A stretch of 64,000 nucleotides of DNA from Emticicia fluvialis (GTDB lineage: Bacteria > Bacteroidota > Bacteroidia > Cytophagales > Spirosomataceae). The position numbers were made by a program, and so were the translations under genes. Below, piece after piece: positions 18,702 to 26,767 of this stretch. How positions within the stretch are numbered: the first letter of the stretch is position 1; every line of letters begins with the position of its first letter. The notes below the pieces were generated by a model that made no database searches, was not told where the DNA came from, and saw only the letters and a program-made list of their open reading frames with translations. The stretch is taken from positions 1 to 64,000 of the forward strand of contig NZ_JANUSD010000019.1 in NCBI RefSeq assembly GCF_024793945.1, read 5' to 3'.

Positions 18702-19622
18702 ATGTCTTATAAAACCAAGCTTATTATTGCTCTCGGGCTTGTCTATGTGGTCTGGGGTTCTACTTTTTTAGGCATGAAGTATGCCATTGAGGTGCTTCCG
18801 CCCATGATGGTTTCCTGCTTACGATTCCTTACCGGCGGTATACTGTTGTTTATCTTTACTTTGTGGAAAGGCTATGGCATACCCGACTTCAAAGAGATAC
18901 GTAACGCTGCTGTTGTGGGTGTAACACTGAGTGGCATTGGCAATTGTACAGTGGCGTATGCGCTGCGCTTCATGCCGTCAGGCCTGGTTGCATTGCTGGT
19001 TGCTACCTTGCCTGCCTGGATGATAATGCTCGACTTTCTGTTTTTCAGCAAAACCAAGCCAACATTTATCGGTTTAATTGGGTTGGTGATAGGCCTATCC
19101 GGGATGGCTTACCTCCTTGACCCGATGAATCCGGCCAATACTGCCAATCGGGAAGTGGCCGTTTTCCCGGCCTTACTGGTATTTGCGGGTTCAGTTGCCT
19201 GGGCTTTTGGTTCTTTGAAATCCCCATATATGTCGCTCCCGAAACCTGTTCAGTCTACAGCCATACAAATGATAACCGGCGGATGCTTCTCTCTTGTAAT
19301 GAGTCTGATATTTGAAGAGAATCATGTGCAGGCCTTTCGTAATATGACACAGGAAACCTGGCTGGCATTAATTTACCTCATTGTAGTGGGCTCTTATATA
19401 GGCTACAGCGCATACTTGTGGCTGATTAACAACGCACCGCCACAGGTTACAGCTACTTATGCGTACGTAAACCCGGTAGTGGCCTTCTTTTTGGGATGGA
19501 TTTTTAAAGGAGAGGTGCTCACCCCACGCTCACTGGTTGCCTCAGCCATTGTTCTGACAGGCGTGATTTTAATGACCATGGGGCGAAAAAAAAATGTAGC
19601 CATAAACACTTCTGCTGAGTAG
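18702..19622 (+). CDS. EamA/DMT-family exporter
   Basis: A 306-residue, ten-helix inner-membrane protein made of two EamA repeats, with the typical opening YVVWGSTFLGMKYAIE at residues 15-30. A second repeat starts at about residue 165, with the late block AYVNPVVAFFLGWIF. Members export amino acids, nucleotides or other metabolites by proton antiport. The substrate is unknown. It follows the Fur-family gene and ends 9 bp before the convergent RluA-type gene. Confidence 0.92.
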   Translation: MSYKTKLIIALGLVYVVWGSTFLGMKYAIEVLPPMMVSCLRFLTGGILLFIFTLWKGYGIPDFKEIRNAAVVGVTLSGIGNCTVAYALRFMPSGLVALLVATLPAWMIMLDFLFFSKTKPTFIGLIGLVIGLSGMAYLLDPMNPANTANREVAVFPALLVFAGSVAWAFGSLKSPYMSLPKPVQSTAIQMITGGCFSLVMSLIFEENHVQAFRNMTQETWLALIYLIVVGSYIGYSAYLWLINNAPPQVTATYAYVNPVVAFFLGWIFKGEVLTPRSLVASAIVLTGVILMTMGRKKNVAINTSAE

Positions 19623-19631
19623 ACCCGAATA

Positions 19632-20408
19632 TCAGGCAGTAAACTTATCCAACTGTTTTACCAGCACATCAAAGTCTTTCGGGTAAGGAGCCTCTATCTT
19701 TAATACCTCTCCATCCAGTAATCGGAAAGTAAGCGAATGCGCATGCAAAGCCACCCTTTTTATCAAGGGTAATTCTTCAGTACCTTTCTTAAGGTTGAAT
19801 TTTTTGCTTTTCAGCTGCGAAAGGAAGATGTCGTCTCCACCATAAGTAGGGTCACAAACAATAGGGGCTTTCAGGCATTGCAAATGCACACGTATCTGGT
19901 GCATGCGGCCTGTAACCGGAATACACTCTACCAATGTATGATACCTGTAGGCCTTGAGCGTAAAGAAGATAGTTTCAGCTATTTTACCTTTCTCACGGTC
20001 TATCCTTACAGCCGTGCCGTCTTTCAACTGGGCAATAGGCAAAAATACCGATATACTGTCAAAATCATGAACACCATTTACTACTGCATGGTAGCGCTTG
20101 GTTACCTCACGGTTTTCGAACTGCATGGCCAGGTTCCGGTAAGCTGCAGGGTTTTTAGCAATGGCCAATACCCCTGATGTCTCTTTATCGAGCCGGTGGC
20201 AAAGCTGGGCATCATCTGAGTAGGCCTTTGCCAGACGCAGAATGCTCTGGTGTTTGTCTTGGGTGCGCTCGTCGAGGCTAGACAGAAACGGCGGCTTATT
20301 AATTACTATATAATCGTTGTTTTCAAAGATTATCAGATCTTCAAAAACAACATTTTTTGGTGTAGTCTTTATTTTGGGGGTTTCCTCAAACTCAAACTCG
20401 AAATCCAT
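19632..20408 (-). CDS. RluA-family RNA pseudouridine synthase
   Basis: A 258-residue family member with the catalytic motif HRLDKETSG at residues 71-79 (nucleophile Asp74) and the substrate-binding block TGRMHQIRVHL near 170. An acidic N-terminal tail (EFEFEE) precedes the domain and no S4 domain is seen. The target uridine in rRNA or tRNA is not predictable. It is distinct in sequence from the enzyme at 1196-1921. It is convergent with the EamA gene, only 9 bp apart. Confidence 0.92.
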   Translation of the reverse strand: MDFEFEFEETPKIKTTPKNVVFEDLIIFENNDYIVINKPPFLSSLDERTQDKHQSILRLAKAYSDDAQLCHRLDKETSGVLAIAKNPAAYRNLAMQFENREVTKRYHAVVNGVHDFDSISVFLPIAQLKDGTAVRIDREKGKIAETIFFTLKAYRYHTLVECIPVTGRMHQIRVHLQCLKAPIVCDPTYGGDDIFLSQLKSKKFNLKKGTEELPLIKRVALHAHSLTFRLLDGEVLKIEAPYPKDFDVLVKQLDKFTA

Positions 20409-20516
20409 ACTGCTAAAAGAAAGTAAATTTTATACAAAGGTAGGTTATTATTATGAAAACATGCCTTAAAATTTACACTCAGGTCTATTTAGCCTGCCGG
20501 TATGGTTGTTAAATAA

Positions 20517-21551
20517 TTAACTCACAACCGGCAGTTTGAAAGTGAATCTGGTACCTTTGTCAATTTTGCTGGTTACGGTTATTTTAGAATGGTGGGCGTT
20601 AAGTATGTGCTTAACAATAGCCAAGCCAAGGCCTGTGCCTCCGGTTTCGCGCGAGCGGCTTTTGTCTATACGGTAGAAGCGTTCAAAAATGCGTGACAGA
20701 TGCTCGGGAGCAATGCCGGGGCCGTCATCTTCAATAGAAACCTGGAAATACTTTTTCTCTTCTTCTATTTCTACAATTATTTTGCCGTTTTCTTTACCAT
20801 ATTTAATGGCGTTGTCGACCAGGTTAGTCAATACCTGAGATATCCGCTGCTTGTCTGCAATTACCCAGGCTACCTGTAAATCTTTCGGTTTTATTTTCAG
20901 CGTTACACCCCTGGTTTTGGCTTTTGACTCCAGCTGCTCAAATATTTCTTCAGTTATGTGCTTCAGCTCTATTTTTTCAAAGTGCATTTTTAAATCACCC
21001 TTTTCAACCTGCGATAAGGTAACGAGGTCTCTCACGAGCGCATCAAGCCCATCCAGGCTTTTAGCTGCTTTATTCAGAAAACGGTCTAAAATGACAGGGT
21101 CTTCTTTGGCACCGTCAATCAGGGTATGAATAAAGCCCTGCGCCGCAAAAATGGGTGTTTTCAGTTCGTGCGATACATCGGCCAGAAACTCTCGCCTGTA
21201 TTGCTCCATTTTTTTTAACTCATCAATTTCCTGTTGTTTACGGCTTACATAGGTAGAAATCTCGGTATTGAGCATCTTGATGGGGTTGACACTTTTAATA
21301 AGTGACTTGCGCGAGATATCAAAATCACGGATTTTCAGCTTCTGGATACTCTTGTATATCTGCCCAACTTCTTTGAAAATCAGGATATCAATGGTATAAA
21401 AAACAAAAAAGAAAGACGAAAAAAACGAAGATACCCCCACCACAAACAACATGGCCGCGCTAACATTAGGCACAAAACTGAGGAATACAATAGAGACTGT
21501 CGTAATTATTACGGCAAGAAAAAACGCAATGATGCGGGGGCTGAACGACAT
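20517..21551 (-). CDS. PhoR-like sensor histidine kinase
   Basis: A 344-residue membrane kinase. Two hydrophobic segments lie near the N-terminus (about 5-24 and 32-55) with almost no periplasmic loop. A HisKA domain follows with the phospho-acceptor His128 in VSHELKTP, then a HATPase_c domain with N-box VDNAIKYGK, G1 DDGPGIA and G2 GGTGLGLAIV. The start at ATG 21551 is chosen because the upstream 17 codons look untranslated. It lies 89 bp downstream of a PhoB-type regulator and should be its partner. The lack of a sensor loop suggests it senses through the membrane or an accessory protein, as with phosphate-responsive PhoR. Confidence 0.9.
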   Translation of the reverse strand: MSFSPRIIAFFLAVIITTVSIVFLSFVPNVSAAMLFVVGVSSFFSSFFFVFYTIDILIFKEVGQIYKSIQKLKIRDFDISRKSLIKSVNPIKMLNTEISTYVSRKQQEIDELKKMEQYRREFLADVSHELKTPIFAAQGFIHTLIDGAKEDPVILDRFLNKAAKSLDGLDALVRDLVTLSQVEKGDLKMHFEKIELKHITEEIFEQLESKAKTRGVTLKIKPKDLQVAWVIADKQRISQVLTNLVDNAIKYGKENGKIIVEIEEEKKYFQVSIEDDGPGIAPEHLSRIFERFYRIDKSRSRETGGTGLGLAIVKHILNAHHSKITVTSKIDKGTRFTFKLPVVS

Positions 21552-21640
21552 ACTGAAGGGCGCGATTAAATACAGAAAATCATCAGTGCATGTAAACACC
21601 ACAAAACTAAAAGATAATTTTCTCTTAAAATTACAGATTA

Positions 21641-22327
21641 TTATTCATCTGTAAACATATACCCTACACCTTTAAGGGTTTTGATGTAGTTTTCGCCAAC
21701 TTTTTCCCGAACCTTACGTATGTGTACATCAATGGTACGTTCAACAACGAAGATATCAACACCCCAGATTTTCTGCAGGATTTCATCACGGCTGAATACT
21801 TTGTTAGGATACTGCGCCAGGAAGAAAAGTAACTCAAATTCTTTTTTAGGGAGCACTATCGTAGAACCATCTGTTTTGGTAACGGTGTAGTTCTGGCGGT
21901 TAATGCTTAGGCCTGCCACTTCAAGCGAATCGCTGGTGTCGGTTTTCTGAGCTTCCCTGCGGAAAAACGCATTGATACGGCTCATTAATGCCCGGGGCTT
22001 AATGGGCTTGTTGAGGTAGTCGTCGGCACCTACTTCAAAGGCTGCAATTTCAGAATACTCTTCTGAACGAGCCGTCAGGTACAGAATATACGTATTTTTC
22101 ATTTCCGGAATCCCCCTCAGGGTCCGGCCTACCTCTATGCCATCCAGATGTGGCATCATGATATCGAGAATTACTAATTCAGGAAGAAATTCGCGTGCAA
22201 CTTCAATAGCTTTTTTACCATCGGGGGCAGTAGCAACTTTGTACCCCTCTTTTTCAAGGTTGTAGCTTAACAACTCCACAATATCAGCTTCATCATCAAC
22301 TACTAACACACGGTGAGCAGAACTCAT
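21641..22327 (-). CDS. OmpR/PhoB-type response regulator
   Basis: A 228-residue regulator: receiver domain with acidic pocket DDE at 11-13, phospho-acceptor Asp55 and Lys107, then a winged-helix DNA-binding domain ending in GVGYMF. The LDIMMPHLDG block and the block FSRDEILQKIWG are typical of the PhoB group. It is first in a two-gene unit with the kinase downstream. A CAAATTTA at 22353-22360 (TAAATTTG on the minus strand) is a possible -7 box 26 bp before its start; I found no matching -33. Target genes are unknown. Confidence 0.93.
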   Translation of the reverse strand: MSSAHRVLVVDDEADIVELLSYNLEKEGYKVATAPDGKKAIEVAREFLPELVILDIMMPHLDGIEVGRTLRGIPEMKNTYILYLTARSEEYSEIAAFEVGADDYLNKPIKPRALMSRINAFFRREAQKTDTSDSLEVAGLSINRQNYTVTKTDGSTIVLPKKEFELLFFLAQYPNKVFSRDEILQKIWGVDIFVVERTIDVHIRKVREKVGENYIKTLKGVGYMFTDE

Positions 22328-22812
22328 AAAGGCGTTTTAAATTAGTGCGGTGCAAATTTATGATTAAAAAATCGTTAGGTGTGTTAAGCCAATGTTAAAT
22401 ATTATCTAATGGGGCTATTAACCCCCTTTTTATAGCATTTTTACCTTAAAAATTCTTTGGCAGCCATTTCAGCAAGCGTTGTATAATCAGTTTATTATCA
22501 ATTGCTTGAGGCAAGCGTATCTGCCGGGGCTATTTGTAAGATTTTTAGAAAATACTTTGGTGTTTCGTTGCAAAACAATTTGAAAACATCTACTTTTGCA
22601 GTCCGATTTTCTAAAGGTGTGTAAATACTTTTCGGAGCGGCGGAAATCAGTCTTTATCTTGATGTCTCTTTAAACAGATGTCGCTTCCCCTGATAACAGG
22701 CGAAATTTCTGAACCAAATCAACGGAAATGCTTGATAATGAGGCAGGAATGTGAGCCCTTCTTCAAGATTCAATCAAATCTTATTGTAAAATTCCTTAAA
22801 ATCTGAAAGACA
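22328..22812. other. 485-bp intergenic region and long rplK leader
   Basis: This stretch separates the divergent phoB-like gene from rplK. It contains a clear promoter at 22568-22598 and an untranslated leader of roughly 205 nt before rplK, containing a small hairpin (22765-22770 with 22777-22782). No tRNA, secE or nusG is present here. The leader is long enough to hold an autoregulatory ribosomal-protein binding site, but I cannot identify one by eye. Confidence 0.6.
22568..22598 (+). promoter_or_regulatory. Bacteroidota-type promoter of the rplKAJL operon
   Basis: TTG (22568-22570), a 20-bp spacer and TACTTTTG (22591-22598), followed by CAG. This matches the -33/-7 consensus and is identical in spacing and -7 sequence to the sdhC promoter at 41003. 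Confidence 0.8.
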
Positions 22813-23250
22813 ATGGCGAAAGACATCGCAGGTTATGTGAAACTTCAGGTAAAAGGCGGTCAGGCTAACCCTTCACCACCGATTGGTCCGGCGTTGGGTT
22901 CTAAAGGCTTGAACATCATGGAATTTTGTAAACAATTCAACGCCCGTACTCAAGACAAAATGGGTATGGTATTGCCGGTTGTAATTACATACTTTACCGA
23001 CAAGTCGTTTGAGTTTGCCATCAAAACTCCGCCCGCTGCTATCATGCTGTTAGAAGCAACCAAAATCAAGACAGGTTCAGACCAACCCAACCGTAAAAAA
23101 GTGGGCTCGGTTACTTGGGATCAGGTAAAAACAATTGCCGAAACCAAAATGCCAGACCTGAATTGCTTTACTGTGGAATCAGCAATGAAGATGATTGCCG
23201 GTACAGCCCAAAACATGGGTATTACCATCACAGGCAACGCACCGTTCTAA
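22813..23250 (+). CDS. rplK: 50S ribosomal protein L11
   Basis: A 145-residue ribosomal protein that binds the GTPase-associated region of 23S rRNA with the L10-L7/L12 stalk. The N-terminal domain carries the proline-rich hinge block PSPPIGPALGSKG at about 21-33, where thiopeptide antibiotics bind, and the C-terminal RNA-binding domain ends in the block AMKMIAGTAQNMGI. Length is normal. It opens the rplK-rplA-rplJ-rplL operon after a leader of about 200 nt and is followed by rplA after 79 bp. The usual upstream nusG is absent here. Confidence 0.98.
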   Translation: MAKDIAGYVKLQVKGGQANPSPPIGPALGSKGLNIMEFCKQFNARTQDKMGMVLPVVITYFTDKSFEFAIKTPPAAIMLLEATKIKTGSDQPNRKKVGSVTWDQVKTIAETKMPDLNCFTVESAMKMIAGTAQNMGITITGNAPF

Positions 23251-23329
23251 AAAACAAATGAGTGATGTAGATCGCTCGTTATTATTCATGGGAGTTATGC
23301 ACGGCATAACGCTATAACCAAAAAAAGCA

Positions 23330-24028
23330 ATGGCAAAATTGACCAAAAAAAGAAAGGAAGCAATGTCGAAGTATGATGCTTCAAAGGCTTATTCTCTTAA
23401 AGAAGCAGCTGATGTATTGAAGCAGATTTCATACACTAAATTCGACTCTTCAGTAGATGTTCACGTACGTTTAGGTGTTGACCCTCGTAAGGCAGACCAA
23501 ATGGTACGTGGTGTGGTTGCACTACCACACGGAACCGGTAAAACTGTTCGTGTTCTTGTATTATGTACACCTGACAAAGAAGCTGATGCAAAAGCTGCTG
23601 GCGCTGACTACGTAGGGTTGGACGAATACATTCAGAAAATCGAACAAGGCTGGACAGACATCGACGTAATCATTACGATGCCAACTGTTATGGCTAAACT
23701 TGGTAAGTTAGGTAAAATCCTCGGCCCTCGCGGATTAATGCCAAACCCTAAGTCTGGTACTGTAACGCTCGACGTAGCAACAGCTGTAAAAGAAGTGAAA
23801 GCAGGTAAAATTGACTTCAAAGTTGATAAAACCGGTATCATTCACGCTTCCATCGGTAAGGTTTCTTTCTCACCTGAGAAATTAGCAGAAAATGCTACAG
23901 AATTGATTCAAACTTTGTTGAAATTGAAACCGTCTTCTGCTAAAGGTACCTACGTGAAAAGCGTAGCACTTGCCAGCACAATGGGACCTGGTATTCAAAT
24001 CGACAAAACAACCATTAATGGATTGTAA
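23330..24028 (+). CDS. rplA: 50S ribosomal protein L1
   Basis: A 232-residue protein of the mobile L1 stalk, which guides exit of deacylated tRNA; in E. coli it also represses its own operon by binding the mRNA leader. Characteristic blocks are present: VDVHVRLGVDPRKADQMVRG near 44, GKILGPRGLMPNPKSGTV near 127 and the C-terminal IQTLLKLKPSSAKGTYVKS. It ends 2 bp before rplJ, indicating translational coupling. Autoregulation through the rplK leader is plausible but not shown. Confidence 0.98.
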   Translation: MAKLTKKRKEAMSKYDASKAYSLKEAADVLKQISYTKFDSSVDVHVRLGVDPRKADQMVRGVVALPHGTGKTVRVLVLCTPDKEADAKAAGADYVGLDEYIQKIEQGWTDIDVIITMPTVMAKLGKLGKILGPRGLMPNPKSGTVTLDVATAVKEVKAGKIDFKVDKTGIIHASIGKVSFSPEKLAENATELIQTLLKLKPSSAKGTYVKSVALASTMGPGIQIDKTTINGL

Positions 24029-24030
24029 TC

Positions 24031-24564
24031 ATGACAAAAGAAGAAAAAGGAGCAATAATTGAAGAGCTTGCAGAGAAATTTGCAGCTACCCCTTACTTCT
24101 ATATCACCGATGCAAGCGGATTGAACGTTGCTAAAACCAATGAATTACGTCGTTTGTGTTTCGAGCGTGGTATTGAGTATCGTGTAGTGAAAAATACATT
24201 GATCAGCAAAGCTCTGGAAAGATTAGATACCGATTATACGCCGTTTGACGGAACTGTTCTTAAAGGTTTTTCAGGTGTGATGTTCCACGAAGAGTCGGGC
24301 AAAATAGCTGCAAAATTGATTAAGGATTTCCTGAAAGCTAATAAAGACAGCATCAAATTAAAAGGTGCTTCGGTTGATTCAGCTTTGTTTATAGGTCACG
24401 ACCAACTAGATACGTTGTTGAACCTGAAGTCAAAGCAAGAATTAGTTGGCGAAGTTATCGGATTGTTGCAATCACCTGCCAAGAATGTTATTTCTGGCTT
24501 GCAAAGCGGTGGCAACAAATTGGCTGGTATTCTCAAGACTTTGTCAGAGAAAGAAGCAGCCTGA
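24031..24564 (+). CDS. rplJ: 50S ribosomal protein L10
   Basis: A 177-residue protein that anchors L7/L12 dimers to the ribosome. The N-terminal RNA-binding domain (MTKEEKGAIIEELAEKF) and the central block RRLCFERGIEYRVVKNTLI near 41 are typical. The C-terminal helix (SGLQSGGNKLAGILKTLSEK) is the L7/L12-binding extension. It starts 2 bp after rplA, so it is probably translated by coupling. A 122-bp gap with a hairpin separates it from rplL. Confidence 0.97.
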   Translation: MTKEEKGAIIEELAEKFAATPYFYITDASGLNVAKTNELRRLCFERGIEYRVVKNTLISKALERLDTDYTPFDGTVLKGFSGVMFHEESGKIAAKLIKDFLKANKDSIKLKGASVDSALFIGHDQLDTLLNLKSKQELVGEVIGLLQSPAKNVISGLQSGGNKLAGILKTLSEKEAA

Positions 24565-24611
24565 TTCGTTTACCAATCTTAGCCTTCAACGGCTTTATAC
24601 AGTAAACACCC

Positions 24612-24630
24612 ATCAGTCATACAGACTGAT
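24612..24630 (+). repeat. Inverted repeat (hairpin) in the rplJ-rplL spacer
   Basis: ATCAGTC (24612-24618) pairs with GACTGAT (24624-24630) around a 5-nt loop. The following sequence has no long T run, so it is a weak terminator at best; it could be a processing or attenuation site. Confidence 0.5.
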
Positions 24631-24686
24631 TATTCATTAAAATTATTTATCAAAATCAAGTATTAACTTTTAAATTCTATACAAAA

Positions 24687-25070
24687 ATGGCAGATTTGAA
24701 AGCATTTGCAGAACAATTAGTAAATTTGACTGTAAAAGAAGTAAACGAATTAGCACAAATATTGAAAGATGAATATGGTATTGAGCCTGCAGCTGCTGCT
24801 CCAGTAATGGTAGCCGGTAATGCTGGTGGTGGCGATGCTGCTGAAGCTCCTGTAGAAAAAACATCTTTCGACGTAATCTTGAAAGCTGCTGGTCCTAACA
24901 AACTTGCAGTTGTGAAATTGGTTAAAGACCTTACAGGTCTTGGCTTGAAAGAAGCTAAAGATTTAGTTGACTCTGCTCCGAAACCTTTGAAAGAAGGTGT
25001 AGCTAAAGACGAAGCTGAAGGTTTGAAAAAATCTTTGGAAGAAGCTGGTGCAGAAGTAGAAGTAAAATAA
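24687..25070 (+). CDS. rplL: 50S ribosomal protein L7/L12
   Basis: A 127-residue stalk protein, present in several copies per ribosome, that recruits translational GTPases. The N-terminal dimerisation domain (AFAEQLVNLTVKEVNELAQI) is followed by an alanine-rich hinge around residues 36-55 and the C-terminal domain with KTSFDVILKAAG, the factor-binding block GLKEAKDLVDSAPKPLKEG and EEAGAEVEVK. It is the last gene of the operon: a strong terminator follows 21 bp later, so rpoB and rpoC, which normally come next, are not cotranscribed. Confidence 0.98.
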   Translation: MADLKAFAEQLVNLTVKEVNELAQILKDEYGIEPAAAAPVMVAGNAGGGDAAEAPVEKTSFDVILKAAGPNKLAVVKLVKDLTGLGLKEAKDLVDSAPKPLKEGVAKDEAEGLKKSLEEAGAEVEVK

Positions 25071-25091
25071 TTTACTCGCACAGTCATACAC

Positions 25092-25121
25092 AAAGCCCGG
25101 TAGGTAACTGCCGGGCTTTTG
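25092..25121 (+). terminator. Terminator of the rplKAJL operon
   Basis: A 9-bp GC-rich stem AAAGCCCGG/CCGGGCTTT (25092-25100 with 25111-25119) has a 10-nt loop, followed by TTGTTGTTTTTT. It separates the ribosomal operon from the unrelated oxidoreductase gene. Confidence 0.9.
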
Positions 25122-25173
25122 TTGTTTTTTGCTGTTCACTTAAAGTTTGGCTACCATTTGTTCAGTCTCAATA

Positions 25174-25181
25174 TAATTTTG
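25174..25181 (+). promoter_or_regulatory. Candidate -7 box of the Gfo/Idh/MocA gene
   Basis: TAATTTTG matches TAnnTTTG, 70 bp before the ATG at 25251. TTTG sequences upstream (25146-25149 and 25157-25160) are at 24 and 13 bp, neither at ideal spacing. Confidence 0.4.
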
Positions 25182-25250
25182 TATTTTTCAGCAGGATTTC
25201 CCCTCTATACAAGCGTATACCAAACAAACTCATTCAAACCCCGTTTACCT

Positions 25251-26696
25251 ATGAAAAAAACTGAAAAAAATCCGGGCAACACTACCAGACGCACCTTCAT
25301 CAAGAGCGCCTCTCTGGCATCGGCCGGGTTTATGATTGTGCCCCGCCATGTGCTGGGCAAAGGCTTTGTAGCACCCAGCGATAAACTAAACATAGCCGCA
25401 GTAGGTTGTGGCGGCAAGGCCGATGTGAACATCCGGTACTCCTTTAATAACGGTTCAGATAATATTGTAGCGCTTTGTGATGTAGACGACCGGATGTCTA
25501 AGAAATTCCGCACGCAATTTCCAAAAGCCCCCTATTACCGCGATTACCGCCAGATGCTGGAGAAAGAGGCAAAAAACATTGATGCAGTAATTGTAACCAC
25601 CCCAGACCACATGCACTACCCCATTGCCATGACAGCCATGCAACTGGGCAAACACGTGTATGTAGAAAAACCTCTTACGCACGATATCTGGGAGGCTCGC
25701 CAACTGACCGAAGCTGCCCAAAAATATAAATTGGTTACCCAAATGGGTAATCAGGGTAGTAGCGGTAAAGGAACCCGTATTACCGAGGCAATTATACAGA
25801 GCGGAATGATTGGCGAGGTAAGTAAAGTAGAAGTATGGACAAACCGCCCCGTATGGCCGCAAGGCGTACAATCGCCAAAAGATAAAGGAGAAAAACAACC
25901 TGTACCAGGTGACGTAGACTGGAACCTGTGGCTGGGTACTGCACCCATGCGCGACTACCACGAAGCCTACATGCCGTTCCGGTGGCGTGGATACTGGGAC
26001 TTCGGCACCGGTGCCCTTGGCGATATGGGCTGCCATTTTATTGATGTCCCCTTCCGTGCCTTGAAACTGGGCTACCCTACCTCGGTAGAATGTTCGGTGG
26101 GGCAAGTATATGCCGATTTCTTTAAGGAGGCTTTCTATGATGATGTATGCCCCCCATCGGCGGCTATTCACCTCAAATTCCCGAATCCGACCGGAAAAGT
26201 ACATAAAGAAATTGGGCTATCGTGGTATGATGGCGGAATCCGCCCGGAATTGCCTGAGGGTTGCGATTACGACAAAGTATTTTCCAGTGCTGACGGTGGT
26301 ATTCTGTTTAAAGGCACAAAAGGTATACTGGCTACCGAGTTGTTTGGTAATAATCCTAAGTTTTTTCCTGAGGCCAAATTCCTGAACGTAAAAATACCGG
26401 CTCCGAAACGGGCACTGGTAGAGGGCGATACAGAAGGGCATCAGCAACAATGGGTAAAAGCCTGTAAAGAAGGTTACGGCGCTTACACAAGCTCTGCTTT
26501 CGCAGAGGCCGGCCCACTTACTGAAATTGTCCTGATGGGTAATCTGGCCGTACGCTCGTTCCTGCTCCGTGATTCGAACAATAAGTTCATTGGTCGCAAA
26601 AAACTACTTTGGGACGGCAAAAATATGAAAATCACCAATTTTGACCCGGCCAATGCTTTCGTAAAAAGAGAGTATCGTGCAGGAGGCTGGATATAA
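25251..26696 (+). CDS. Tat-exported Gfo/Idh/MocA-family oxidoreductase
   Basis: A 481-residue protein with a Tat leader (TRRTFIK at 12-18, then a hydrophobic stretch) and a Rossmann NAD(P)-binding fold: VGCGGK at 51-56, CDVDD at 76-80, TTPDHMH at 116-122 and the family motif EKPL at 139-142. The C-terminal half is the GFO_IDH_MocA substrate domain, including the block GALGDMGCHFIDVPF. Secreted members of this family in Bacteroidota act on sugars or cyclitols with tightly bound cofactor; the substrate is not predictable. I start at ATG 25251; the open frame continues 44 codons upstream into the rplL terminator, which rules the extension out. A terminator follows the stop. Confidence 0.92.
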   Translation: MKKTEKNPGNTTRRTFIKSASLASAGFMIVPRHVLGKGFVAPSDKLNIAAVGCGGKADVNIRYSFNNGSDNIVALCDVDDRMSKKFRTQFPKAPYYRDYRQMLEKEAKNIDAVIVTTPDHMHYPIAMTAMQLGKHVYVEKPLTHDIWEARQLTEAAQKYKLVTQMGNQGSSGKGTRITEAIIQSGMIGEVSKVEVWTNRPVWPQGVQSPKDKGEKQPVPGDVDWNLWLGTAPMRDYHEAYMPFRWRGYWDFGTGALGDMGCHFIDVPFRALKLGYPTSVECSVGQVYADFFKEAFYDDVCPPSAAIHLKFPNPTGKVHKEIGLSWYDGGIRPELPEGCDYDKVFSSADGGILFKGTKGILATELFGNNPKFFPEAKFLNVKIPAPKRALVEGDTEGHQQQWVKACKEGYGAYTSSAFAEAGPLTEIVLMGNLAVRSFLLRDSNNKFIGRKKLLWDGKNMKITNFDPANAFVKREYRAGGWI

Positions 26697-26714
26697 TTGA
26701 TAATAAAACCATCC

Positions 26715-26742
26715 GGGGGGCATGGTTACATGCCCTCTTTTT
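26715..26742 (+). terminator. Terminator after the oxidoreductase gene
   Basis: Stem GGGCATG (26718-26724) pairs with CATGCCC (26729-26735) around the tetraloop GTTA, followed by TCTTTTTGTT. It lies about 20 bp after the stop codon. Confidence 0.8.
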
Positions 26743-26767
26743 GTTATAAAGCTTACCTTTCTGTTTT

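Noticed and set aside
25455..26204. 249-codon minus-strand frame
   Set aside because: It is antisense to the Gfo/Idh/MocA gene, whose motifs are unmistakable; the frame has no recognisable fold or start context.
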